Assembly (NCBI GenBank): GCA_934202525.1
Contig: CAKPYB010000055.1
Coordinates: forward strand, 1 to 16,929
Source of the DNA: an uncultured Prevotella sp.
Lineage (GTDB): Bacteria > Bacteroidota > Bacteroidia > Bacteroidales > Bacteroidaceae
Reading direction: 5' to 3'
Length of the DNA: 16,929 nt
The position numbers and the translations under genes are program-made. This document shows, one piece after another, positions 6,119 to 14,232 of this stretch. The notes beneath the pieces were generated by a model, which did no database searches, had not been told where the DNA came from, and saw only the letters and a program-made list of their open reading frames with translations. Within the stretch, counting starts at the first letter, position 1. Every line of letters starts with the position of its first letter.

Positions 6119-6358
6119 TAAACGAAAATATGGATATCCTAATTGACGGACAAACTGATTAAACTTATATATAAATATTCTATTAAACATATATATGTAT
6201 AGACTATTATACTAATAAACTATTATACTGGGATATGAATAAACTTATTTACGTATAGCTATATAAACAAAAGAACCAATAAACTAATATACGTAAAGCT
6301 GTATGTTATGATAAACGAAAATACAAAACTACGTTTAAACTAAAATACTAACTGCCAG
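6119..6358. repeat. 8-bp-phased octamer array, candidate par centromere (parC-like)
   Basis: Five octamers fill 6119-6158. After a 1-bp slip at 6159, 25 more run in perfect 8-bp phase from 6160. The master octamer TAAACTAA or close relatives begins at 6160, 6184, 6216, 6240, 6264, 6280, 6312 and 6336 (TAGAC at 6200), all differences being multiples of 8. Many in-between octamers are TATACTAA or TATACGTA types. C occurs at position 5 in 22 of the 30 octamers starting up to 6344. No ORF is credible here. RHH centromere-binding proteins of type Ib systems (ParG, Omega) recognise short sites repeated every 7-8 bp upstream of parA, and this array has that position and period. The role is inferred. 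Confidence 0.7.
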
Positions 6359-6491
6359 CAATTATAATAATCTAATGAATGGCGAGAGAAACATGTATAT
6401 TACAAGCCTAACATGTTAACGCTTTATAATTCAGCATTTTGATTATTCTTTTTGTAGAATATCTATCATGTGTAAAGTTAGGATGTTAGTT

Positions 6492-6531
6492 TAGTCTAAT
6501 TGCCTAATAAACTAAAATGCGTATATTCAAC
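6492..6531. repeat. 8-bp-phased octamer block III upstream of ald
   Basis: Five octamers are in phase: TAGTCTAA (6492), TTGCCTAA (6500), TAAACTAA (6508), AATGCGTA (6516) and TATTCAAC (6524). All have C at position 5. This block is separated from the main array by about 130 bp and is about 70 bp upstream of the ald -7-like box. It could be a satellite of the centromere. Confidence 0.5.
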
Positions 6532-6597
6532 AGAAATAGTTTATATAAGATATGTTAATTTTTCCTCTAAGTGCATACAACCTATTGAAATTTTCAG

Positions 6598-6605
6598 TAT
6601 CTTTA
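6598..6605 (+). promoter_or_regulatory. ald: Candidate -7 element of ald
   Basis: TATCTTTA is a near match to TAnnTTTG and lies 40 bp before the ATG. No convincing -33 element is visible at 19-21 bp upstream. Confidence 0.35.
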
Positions 6606-6645
6606 CAGAGTTAAACTGATGTCGAACCTTTAAAACTATAACATC

Positions 6646-7752
6646 ATGAAAATTGGTATTCCAAAAGAGATTAAGAATAATGAGAACCGTGTTGGAATGA
6701 CACCAGCAGGAGTAGCTGAATTCATTCGACATGGTCACGAAGTGATGGTTCAGCATACGGCTGGAGAGAACAGCGGATTTGCTGATGAAGCGTATGAAAA
6801 GGTAGGAGCTATAATCTTACCCGACATTCAGAGTGTATATCGTGAGGCGGAAATGATAGTAAAGGTGAAAGAGCCTATCGCTGAGGAATATCCACTTATC
6901 CATCAAGACCAGCTTGTATTCACTTATTTCCATTTTGCCTGTGACAAGGAACTTACCGATGCCATGCTCAAGAGTGGTGCTGTCTGTCTGGCTTATGAGA
7001 CTGTGGAGACAGATAACCACCATTTGCCTTTACTCATTCCGATGAGTGAAGTAGCTGGAAGAATGGCCATTATTAATGGTGCTTTTTATCTGCAAAAGAC
7101 AAAGGGAGGTAAAGGGAAACTGATGAGTGGTGTACCTGGTGTGAACCGCGTCAAGGTTTTGGTATTGGGCGGCGGAACCGTAGGAGAAGCTGCAGCAAGA
7201 ATGGCTGCAGGAATGGGAGCTGATGTATGGATTACAGATATCAGTTTGCCTCGTCTTCGTCAGTTAGAGATGGAGCTGCCTATCAATGTACACACGCTCT
7301 ATTCCAACGAGCATAATATTCGTAGAGAATTGACAGATGTGGATATCGTTGTGGGTAGTGTGCTCGTACCAGGCGATAAGGCGCCGCATCTTATCACGAA
7401 AGATATGTTGAAATTGATGGAGCCAGGAACTGTACTTGTTGATGTAGCAATCGATCAGGGTGGCTGTTTTGAGACATCGCATCCAACCACACATTCTGAT
7501 CCGACATATATGGTCGATGGAATCGTTCATTATGCAGTAGCCAATATTCCTGGTGCAGTGCCAAATACCTCTACTACAGCCTTGACCAATGCTACGCTGA
7601 AATATGCATTGGCGCTTGCTGACAAGGGTTGGCGAAAGGCATGTAAGGAGGATAAAGCCCTGTATAGGGGTTTGAATATCGTAAATGGAAAGGTGGTATA
7701 CAAGGCCGTAGCGGATGTCTTCGGACTGGAATATGAAGAAATGATACTCTAA
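6646..7752 (+). CDS. ald: Alanine dehydrogenase
   Basis: This 368-aa enzyme catalyses reversible NAD+-dependent oxidative deamination of L-alanine to pyruvate and ammonium, in the cytoplasm. Length is full for the family. The N-terminal signature MKIGIPKEIKNNENRVGMTP is present. Residues matching the known active site are in place at the expected numbers: Arg15 and Lys75 (substrate carboxylate), His96 (acid/base) and Asp270. The Rossmann loop VLVLGGGTVGEAAARM (glycines 175-177 and 180) and Asp198 (NAD ribose) are also present. The C-terminal YAVANIPGAVPNTST block is typical. The gene stands alone, with the par array upstream and a terminator downstream. An alanine/sodium symporter gene about 6.5 kb away could supply substrate, but the two are not in one operon. 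Confidence 0.97.
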   Translation: MKIGIPKEIKNNENRVGMTPAGVAEFIRHGHEVMVQHTAGENSGFADEAYEKVGAIILPDIQSVYREAEMIVKVKEPIAEEYPLIHQDQLVFTYFHFACDKELTDAMLKSGAVCLAYETVETDNHHLPLLIPMSEVAGRMAIINGAFYLQKTKGGKGKLMSGVPGVNRVKVLVLGGGTVGEAAARMAAGMGADVWITDISLPRLRQLEMELPINVHTLYSNEHNIRRELTDVDIVVGSVLVPGDKAPHLITKDMLKLMEPGTVLVDVAIDQGGCFETSHPTTHSDPTYMVDGIVHYAVANIPGAVPNTSTTALTNATLKYALALADKGWRKACKEDKALYRGLNIVNGKVVYKAVADVFGLEYEEMIL

Positions 7753-7763
7753 GTAGAGTAGGG

Positions 7764-7803
7764 GAGGGTTCCATAACACAAAAGCTATGGGATCCTCTTT
7801 AAA
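7764..7803 (+). terminator. Intrinsic terminator of ald
   Basis: A 12-bp stem, GAGGGTTCCATA (7764-7775) against TATGGGATCCTC (7786-7797), contains two G-T wobbles and a 10-nt loop. TTTAAAT follows. It lies 11 bp after the ald stop codon. Confidence 0.7.
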
Positions 7804-7888
7804 TAATGTATTACGGAGAACAGAATACACTTTGTTTGATTTGAACGCTTACTGATAGCATTTTTTTGAGAAAAAAGACTTGAAAACC

Positions 7889-7990
7889 GGAGAAATGTAA
7901 GGAAAATAGGAGAAAGTACAGGAATATGTGTGAAAAATAAGTTAATTGTTTAACAATGTGCTACAGTTTTAGATATTTTTTATACTTTTG
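7889..7990 (+). promoter_or_regulatory. susC upstream region: direct repeat, small inverted repeat and promoter
   Basis: The -7 box TACTTTTG is at 7983-7990 and gives a leader of about 30 nt; the -33 element is poor (TGTG at 7957-7960). Further up, two similar 18-19-bp direct repeats begin GGAGAAA at 7889 and 7909, 20 bp apart. A GTTAA-TTGT-TTAAC inverted repeat occupies 7941-7954. These could be binding sites for a transcription activator of the susCD operon; no regulator gene (ECF sigma/anti-sigma, hybrid two-component) is encoded nearby. Confidence 0.5.
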
Positions 7991-8027
7991 TGCCATGAAC
8001 ATGAAGTTTAACTAACATTCAGTTATT

Positions 8028-11000
8028 ATGAAGAAGAAAAAAAGCTTGTTGCTTTTCTTGGCAGCAACTTCAGCCAGCTTTGTGCAGGCAGCCCTTCCAG
8101 TTCATACCAGTTTTGCGGCTGGTATTGAAAATGTGCAAGAAAAAGGTCATACCTTTGTAAAAGGAAGAGTGATTGATTCTGAGGGAAATCCTCTGGTAGG
8201 TGTCACGGTGCAGATTGAAGGCACAAGCTATGGTGTTATCACTGATGCTGATGGTAACTACATACTGGAATTTCCATCTATGGCGCATCCTAAAATTGTA
8301 TTTTCCAGCATCGGTTACAAATCGAAGAGTATTGAATTTCGTGGTGTAAAAGAGCAGAACATGATGCTGGAGCTGGATCATGTTGCGCTGGATGATCTCG
8401 TTGTCATCGGATACGGCAGTAAGAGTCGTAGAAATGTAACTACCGCCATCTCTACCGTGAGTCAGGAACAGATAAGCAAGTTGGCTGCTACCACACCAAC
8501 CCTCGATGGTCTTCTTCAGGGTACTGTAAAGGGCGTATTGGCTACTACCGCAAATGGTGAGCCTGGTTCATCTCTCAAGTTAAACATCCGCGGTATTACA
8601 TCTCCTTATCCTAAATCGGGTAAAGGTAACAACAACCAGCCTCTTTATGTCATTGATGGCGTTCCTACCTTTATGGAGGATACCGGCATCAACCCGCTCA
8701 TCAATATCTCACCAAACGATATTGAGAGTATCGATGTGCTGAAAGATGCCGCAGCTACAGCGATCTATGGATCACGTGGAGCCAATGGTGTCGTTATTGT
8801 CAAGACCAAGAACGGAAAGCGTAATGAGAAGACCAAGGTAGATTTCGGCTACACATTCTCGTTCAGTAATCCTATCAAGAACTATAAGCCATTGAACATT
8901 TCTGAATACAAGAATGTGCAGGACGAGATACTGCGCAATACTGTAGACGGCATGAATGACGGCAGTTCGATAGTAGGTATGTATGGTTTTGATTATATTC
9001 TTAACCAGTATGGAAATGTTTCGCTCAATGAAGAAACGGGGTTTTATACCTATAATGGTCTTAATGAGAATCTTTATGGCAAGGATAATGTCAACTGGGC
9101 AGATGAGGTTATCAATAAGAATGCGCCTACCCACCAGTATAATGTGGCTGTAAGAGGTGGAAGCAACAAGACCAACTATTCTTTCTCTTTCAACGGAATG
9201 AACCAGGAAGGTCTGTTACTCAACGACCGTATGGAGCGTTATGGTGCAAGACTCTCTATAGATTCTGAAATCAACAAGTACATCACCGTGGGAGGTGTGC
9301 TCGACTATACCTATTCTTCACGTAAGAGTGGAAGCAACGATCCTGCCTTGGGATATGATAATGACGGATGGATGACCCGTCCGGACTTGGCTGTACGTGA
9401 TGCGGATGGCAATTTCCAGCGTGTAGATAAGTTAGGTCTTTATACCGATACCTATAATGATGCCAATGCGGTAGCTAAACTCCAGCGCAAGACGAAGTAT
9501 GAAAATGATCAGTTCTCTGGCAATGCTTATATTGATATTAAGCCTGTCAAGGGATTGACTCTTCATGCTGATGCCAATATATCCAGATTCATCTTCAGCA
9601 ACAGTTATTTCTCGCCAAAGATTACGCTCCCGGAACAGTTGGGTTTGGAGCCAACATCAACCTTGGCTGAGAGTAACTATCGCAACACCAATACTTCTAT
9701 CAATTTCCGTGCCGACTACAAGTTCACGCTTACCGAAGCTCATCGTTTTGACGTGATGGCTGGTTATAGTGCTGACAGGTATTGGAGCAAGGAACACGAC
9801 CAGGCTTATAGTGGTTTCCCTAACGATGATGTATTGAACAATGCCAGTTCTGCAACCACCGTCAATAAACCAACCGAGACTTATTCCAAGAGTGGACTCA
9901 ATTCTATCTATGGTCGTTTGAGCTATGATTTCCTCTCACGTTATCTGCTTGATTTCAGTCTCCGTTCCGATGAGTCATCAAAATTTGGACCGGGTAACAA
10001 GCGCGGTACTTTCCCTGCTGTTTCTCTGGCCTGGCGCATCAATCAAGAGCCTTTCCTGGAATCTGTAAGAGATATTGATGATCTGAAGTTACGTTTGAGT
10101 TGGGGTAAGACAGGTTCTACCAACGTGTCAGACTTCTCTTACATCCAGTATTTCAATGGTAATCAGTATGGCGGACAGAGCGGACTCACCCTGGCTTCTA
10201 CTTATCCAAACAAGAACATCAAGTGGGAGATGACCACCGAGTATAATGCAGGCGTCGACTTTACTTTATTCAATGGTCGTCTGAACGGTAGCTTTGATAT
10301 CTATCACCGTAAGACCGATGGTGCTCTTGCTCCGGCTCCAATCGCTCTGGAGTTTGGTATCGGTACCTATTACAGCAATATTCTCGACCTGACCAACAAT
10401 GGTTTTGAATTCTCTATCGGTGGTGATGTAGTTCGTACCAAGGATTTCACCTATAACACTATGCTCAGTATCTCATCCAACAGAAATAAGATAACCAAGC
10501 TCAATGGTTCTACACTCGACATGATGCATCAGGATCTCTATATGGAAGGTCATGCCATGGGAACCGTGAAGGGATATAAAGTGGCAGGCATTTATCAGAG
10601 TCAGAATCAGATTAGTAAGTTGAATGAACAGGCTATGGCCAAGGGATATGATTTCTATCAGGATGGAGCTGCTGTAGGTGACTACATGTATGTAGATACC
10701 AATGGTGATGGCTATATTTCAGAGGCCGATCGTACGGCGATTGCCAACCCGGAACCAAAGGTATTCGGCGGATGGTCAAACACCCTGTCATATAAGAACT
10801 TCACGCTCTCAATGCTCTTCCAGTATCAGTTAGGTGGTGATGCCTACTACAACACGATGCAGGAATCAGCCAGTGGAGCCATCGGTATGAGTATCTTGCG
10901 CGAGATGTATGGCAACACCTGGACACTGGATCGTACCGATGCCAAGTATGCCAAGTTGATGTGGTTGCCTAGTGCCTATACCAACACTCAGGCCAACGAT

Positions 11001-11258
11001 CGTTATGTATATTCCAACTCATACTTCCGTTTGCGCAACATCACGCTCTCTTATACCTTTGAGCCTGCATGGTTAGAGCGCTTGCATGTGAGTGGTGCTT
11101 CGGTGTTCTTCACCGCAACCAACCTCTTTACCATTACCGATTGGCCAGGTTTGGATCCAGATATGGCAGCCACAAATGCCTTTACCAAGACAACCGAGAC
11201 CAAGGATGTATATCCAATGAGCCGTTCGTTCTCATTCGGTCTTAAATTGCAATTCTAA
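8028..11258 (+). CDS. SusC/RagA-family TonB-dependent outer-membrane transporter
   Basis: This 1076-aa protein imports an unknown large nutrient (glycan or peptide) through the outer membrane using TonB energy. A signal peptide covers about residues 1-31. A carboxypeptidase-regulatory-like beta domain follows (about 44-115, VKGRVIDSEGNPLVGVTVQI). The SusC-type link LDDLVVIGYG is at 121-130. The plug carries YVIDGVP (207-213) and SIDVLKDAAATAIYGSRGAN (234-253). The rest is a 22-strand-type barrel ending in SFGLKLQF with the terminal Phe needed for BAM assembly. A calcium-loop-like DTNGDGYISEAD (from residue 890) is common in SusC proteins. It is the first gene of an operon with susD 22 bp downstream. 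No glycosidase or peptidase is in the operon, so the substrate cannot be predicted. Confidence 0.95.
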   Translation: MKKKKSLLLFLAATSASFVQAALPVHTSFAAGIENVQEKGHTFVKGRVIDSEGNPLVGVTVQIEGTSYGVITDADGNYILEFPSMAHPKIVFSSIGYKSKSIEFRGVKEQNMMLELDHVALDDLVVIGYGSKSRRNVTTAISTVSQEQISKLAATTPTLDGLLQGTVKGVLATTANGEPGSSLKLNIRGITSPYPKSGKGNNNQPLYVIDGVPTFMEDTGINPLINISPNDIESIDVLKDAAATAIYGSRGANGVVIVKTKNGKRNEKTKVDFGYTFSFSNPIKNYKPLNISEYKNVQDEILRNTVDGMNDGSSIVGMYGFDYILNQYGNVSLNEETGFYTYNGLNENLYGKDNVNWADEVINKNAPTHQYNVAVRGGSNKTNYSFSFNGMNQEGLLLNDRMERYGARLSIDSEINKYITVGGVLDYTYSSRKSGSNDPALGYDNDGWMTRPDLAVRDADGNFQRVDKLGLYTDTYNDANAVAKLQRKTKYENDQFSGNAYIDIKPVKGLTLHADANISRFIFSNSYFSPKITLPEQLGLEPTSTLAESNYRNTNTSINFRADYKFTLTEAHRFDVMAGYSADRYWSKEHDQAYSGFPNDDVLNNASSATTVNKPTETYSKSGLNSIYGRLSYDFLSRYLLDFSLRSDESSKFGPGNKRGTFPAVSLAWRINQEPFLESVRDIDDLKLRLSWGKTGSTNVSDFSYIQYFNGNQYGGQSGLTLASTYPNKNIKWEMTTEYNAGVDFTLFNGRLNGSFDIYHRKTDGALAPAPIALEFGIGTYYSNILDLTNNGFEFSIGGDVVRTKDFTYNTMLSISSNRNKITKLNGSTLDMMHQDLYMEGHAMGTVKGYKVAGIYQSQNQISKLNEQAMAKGYDFYQDGAAVGDYMYVDTNGDGYISEADRTAIANPEPKVFGGWSNTLSYKNFTLSMLFQYQLGGDAYYNTMQESASGAIGMSILREMYGNTWTLDRTDAKYAKLMWLPSAYTNTQANDRYVYSNSYFRLRNITLSYTFEPAWLERLHVSGASVFFTATNLFTITDWPGLDPDMAATNAFTKTTETKDVYPMSRSFSFGLKLQF

Positions 11259-11280
11259 CTCATTCAAAGAAACGAAGATT

Positions 11281-12903
11281 ATGAAACATATAAGATATCA
11301 ATTTCTGGCGTTACTGTCAGTATCAGCGCTCACATTCACATCGTGCGACTTGATAGGCAGCATCGATGATATGGAACCAGACCATGTGGTAACCGATTTG
11401 AATTATATTACCGATGCCGCATCTGCTCAGACTGCTCTCAATGGTGTTTACGCTTCCTGGCGCAGTACAGGTGTATCTTACTTGAGATATGGTATCGCCT
11501 CTATGGCGCATACCCAGGCACAGGCGATGGTAATGGGGGCAGATGAGTTTGCGGCAGAAAACATCCAGACCAATAACAGTAATGTGGAGACTGCCTATAC
11601 AGCTTACTACAATGTCATCAATACCGCCAACACCTTCTTGGTTCATATCAATAAGCAGATACCGGGTATGACAGAGGAAAAACGTACCGAGATGATAGCA
11701 GAGGCACGTTGTCAGCGTGCATTGGCTTATCTTACTCTCTTGAAATGTTTTGGAGAGTATTGGAAACAGGATTCCCAATACGGAGTCTGCCTCTTCAAGG
11801 ATGAGTTGGTAAGAGATAACCAGGTTCGTCAGCGTTCTTCTGTAGCTGAAACTTACAAGCTGATTTCTGAAGATCTCGATTATGCCATCGCCCATTGCGA
11901 ACAGCATCCGGCAGACCATTATCACATGAGCAGCCTTTTTGCCAAGGCTTTGAAGGCAAAGATGTATTTTGCTCAGGATAACTATCCGGAGGCAGCAAGA
12001 TTATCTGAAGAAGTGATTAACGAGGCAGAAACTGCTGGCTATGAACTGGAGAGCGACTATGCTAATATCTTTACTGAACAATTCAATTCTAAGGAGATGC
12101 TTTTTGCCCCTTATACTGCTAATCCTAATGAACTGATGGATGCTTCTTGGTTTGCCTTTTCTCCAGGTTCACTCCTCAAGAAGGTGGCTGATGATTTAGT
12201 TCCAGATGATGAAACAGGTGGAGATATCGTTGTTCCAGACCCGGGAGAGGGTGGAGACGTAGTAGTTCCTGATCCGGGTGAAGGCGGTGATGTCGTGATT
12301 CCTGGCGGTGATGGCAGCGAAGGTGGTGATGTCGTATTGCCTGGTGATGGAGATGATGGTGGTATCGTTATCCCTGGTGGTGACGGTGGTGATTTTCCAT
12401 TCTTCCCAGGTGAAGATGATGCAGCTTCCTACGATCCTCTTTATACTTTGGCATACAAGGGTGAAGGCATGACTGGAATTGCCAAGTACAGCAAGTTGAC
12501 TCCTGAGTTTATGTTCGAAGATTCCTATTACTTCATGCGCCTTGCCGAAGTCTATTATATCGCTGCCGAAGCAGAGGCTCGTCAGGGTCAGTATGCTAAG
12601 GCTCGTACGCTCTTGACTACAGTCATCGAACGTGCTGGATATACTGAGGACGATGTGAACGCTATTGCCGACAGTGATCTTCTGGGTGAAATACTCAAGC
12701 ATAAGTTGTGTGATATGAGTAACGAAAATCTGGAAGAATGGTTCGATCTTTGCCGTTATAACCGTCAGGGTGGTTTCGAGAGTTGGACAGAAGATGAGAA
12801 AGCAGAACTTCCTAGCTTCCGCCGACATCTTCTTCCTATACCAAAGGCATCTATGGGAGCCAATAATCTTCTGGTTCAGAATCCGGAATATGTGAATCAA
12901 TAA
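11281..12903 (+). CDS. SusD/RagB-family surface lipoprotein with a Gly/Asp repeat insertion
   Basis: This 540-aa protein is the lid and binding partner of the SusC transporter. The lipoprotein signal peptide ends in LTFTSC, so the acylated residue is Cys22. The TPR-like helical core is evident (e.g. AEARCQRALAYLTLLKCFGEYW; ALKAKMYFAQDNYPEAARLS; YYFMRLAEVYYIAAEAEARQ). The usual SusD ending is present (HLLPIPKAS...LVQNPEYVNQ). Length is normal for the family only because of an unusual insert: residues 304-380 are low-complexity, with five to six imperfect copies of GGD[IV]VVPDPGE-like units, rich in Asp and Gly. Excluding it, the core is about 460 residues, so part of the usual C-terminal loop region may be replaced. 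It is the second gene of the operon, followed by a thioredoxin-like gene after 30 bp. Confidence 0.93.
   Translation: MKHIRYQFLALLSVSALTFTSCDLIGSIDDMEPDHVVTDLNYITDAASAQTALNGVYASWRSTGVSYLRYGIASMAHTQAQAMVMGADEFAAENIQTNNSNVETAYTAYYNVINTANTFLVHINKQIPGMTEEKRTEMIAEARCQRALAYLTLLKCFGEYWKQDSQYGVCLFKDELVRDNQVRQRSSVAETYKLISEDLDYAIAHCEQHPADHYHMSSLFAKALKAKMYFAQDNYPEAARLSEEVINEAETAGYELESDYANIFTEQFNSKEMLFAPYTANPNELMDASWFAFSPGSLLKKVADDLVPDDETGGDIVVPDPGEGGDVVVPDPGEGGDVVIPGGDGSEGGDVVLPGDGDDGGIVIPGGDGGDFPFFPGEDDAASYDPLYTLAYKGEGMTGIAKYSKLTPEFMFEDSYYFMRLAEVYYIAAEAEARQGQYAKARTLLTTVIERAGYTEDDVNAIADSDLLGEILKHKLCDMSNENLEEWFDLCRYNRQGGFESWTEDEKAELPSFRRHLLPIPKASMGANNLLVQNPEYVNQ
12217..12400 (+). repeat. In-frame degenerate tandem repeat encoding GGDVVVPDPGE units inside susD
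   Basis: The repeat of about 33-39 bp (GGTGGAGAT/C...CCTGATCCGGGTGA type) codes for units beginning GGD at residues 313, 324, 335, 348, and GG at 360 and 369. Unit lengths are 11, 11, 13 and 12 residues and all remain in frame. Slippage or recombination could easily change the copy number. Confidence 0.8.
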
Positions 12904-12933
12904 ACATTATATAATAAATAAAATCGAGAAAAA

Positions 12934-14103
12934 ATGAATAAGATGAAAATGAAAACTTGCATGATGACATTTGCCGGTCTTGTACTTGCAATGGCTGCCA
13001 GCGCGCAGAATTTTGAGATGAAAGGCAAGGTTAAAGGTAACGTGGACGGCTGTTCTGTCATGTTGCAGAAGTATGGATTGGAAGGTGTTACCAATCTGGA
13101 TAGTGTTACCATCAAAAATGGTGAGTTCACGCTCAAGGGAGTAGTTAACCAGCCTGAGCAGTATCAGATGGTCATTGATATGAACCAGCCTGGTACAGCC
13201 GAACCTGACTATCAGAAAATCTTCTCTACAAGGGTCTATGTAGAGAATAAGCCGATGACCTACGATGTAGACCTTACCGGTTTTCCTGCAGAGCGTGATA
13301 TGAGTATGATAGAGCCTGTAGTAAAGGGTTCTACCACCCAGGATATATATCAGGCTTATCTTGAACTGATGTCACCTATTCAGGACAAGATGCACAAGAT
13401 GGATGATAGTATCAACCAGACTACCGATTTGGCACAGCGTGTAGCACTTGCCAAGGAAGCCATCAAGTTGCAGGAGGAAATGCGCCATCAGACCAGTCTG
13501 TTTATCCAGCAACATACCACTTCTCTGGTAGCCTTCGACTTGCTTCTCGAGAGTTTCTCTTCTTTACCAACCCCATACACCTCTCAGCAGATTGACGAGA
13601 TGATGGGCTGGTTGAAGAACGACTGGAGTTCTTCTGCCCAATATCCGATGCTGCAGATGCAGGCAGAGATGGCAAAGCATACAGCTATCGGCAACCATTA
13701 CATCGATGGTACCGTTGTCACTCCGGAAGGCAAGCAGGTGAAGCTTTCTTCACTTATCAAGAAGGGTGAATATACCATGTTGGAGTTCTGGGCTTCCTGG
13801 TGTCGTCCATGCCGTCAGGAGATTCCACATCTCAAGAAGGTACACGAGAAATACAAGGATTTCAACATCATCAGTATTTCCGTAGATGAGAGAGATGCCG
13901 ACTGGAAAAAGGCAATGGCCAAGGAAGGAATGACCTGGACACAGGTTCGCAACCCTGAAGGTTTTGGCGGTATGGTAATGGGTGAGTATGGAATCAATGG
14001 TATTCCTGCCTGTCTCATCCTTGATAAGGATGGCAATTTCTATAAGACTAACATGCGTGGTGCTTATCTTGATGCTTTCCTGTACGATTATTATAAGAAG
14101 TAA
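12934..14103 (+). CDS. Exported thiol:disulfide oxidoreductase (DUF4369 + TlpA/AhpC-TSA-like thioredoxin domain)
   Basis: This 389-aa protein has a Sec signal peptide (about residues 1-25, ending AMAASAQ). A beta-rich DUF4369-like domain follows (NFEMKGKVKGNVDGCSVMLQ...), then a helical linker (about 120-240). The C-terminal thioredoxin fold has the redox motif WCRPC at residues 289-293 in LEFWASWCRPCRQEIPHLKK and the cis-proline in GIPACL (Pro358). Relatives in Bacteroidetes act in the periplasm and reduce or exchange disulfides; ResA/TlpA-like WCxPC motifs usually indicate a reductant. It is the third gene of the susCD operon and ends at a strong terminator. A link to the imported substrate or to folding of the SusCD proteins is possible but unproven. 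An alternative start at 12943 would shorten only the signal peptide. Confidence 0.93.
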   Translation: MNKMKMKTCMMTFAGLVLAMAASAQNFEMKGKVKGNVDGCSVMLQKYGLEGVTNLDSVTIKNGEFTLKGVVNQPEQYQMVIDMNQPGTAEPDYQKIFSTRVYVENKPMTYDVDLTGFPAERDMSMIEPVVKGSTTQDIYQAYLELMSPIQDKMHKMDDSINQTTDLAQRVALAKEAIKLQEEMRHQTSLFIQQHTTSLVAFDLLLESFSSLPTPYTSQQIDEMMGWLKNDWSSSAQYPMLQMQAEMAKHTAIGNHYIDGTVVTPEGKQVKLSSLIKKGEYTMLEFWASWCRPCRQEIPHLKKVHEKYKDFNIISISVDERDADWKKAMAKEGMTWTQVRNPEGFGGMVMGEYGINGIPACLILDKDGNFYKTNMRGAYLDAFLYDYYKK

Positions 14104-14125
14104 AACTGTTTAGTACATAAAAATA

Positions 14126-14181
14126 TTCCCCGATATGAATCCTCAGTATTCCTGCAGGATTCGTATCGGGGAATTTTGTTT
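14126..14181. terminator. Bidirectional intrinsic terminator between convergent genes
   Basis: An 18-bp stem, TTCCCCGATATGAATCCT (14126-14143) against AGGATTCGTATCGGGGAA (14156-14173), has one wobble pair and a 12-nt loop. T-rich DNA follows on the plus strand (TTTTGTTT), and A-rich DNA precedes it (so T-rich on the minus strand). It serves the thioredoxin gene and probably the symporter gene. Confidence 0.9.
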
Positions 14182-14232
14182 ATTACTTGTATGAAGGATA
14201 AATTTTCGTGTAATGAAGAGTTCTCTTTGTAT

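Noticed and set aside
7264..7830. 188-aa open frame on the minus strand over ald
   Set aside because: It overlaps a full, conserved ald gene with all catalytic residues, runs through the ald terminator, and shows no domain.
12196..12900. 234-aa open frame on the minus strand over susD
   Set aside because: It is an antisense shadow; its repeated N-terminal composition reflects the susD repeat.
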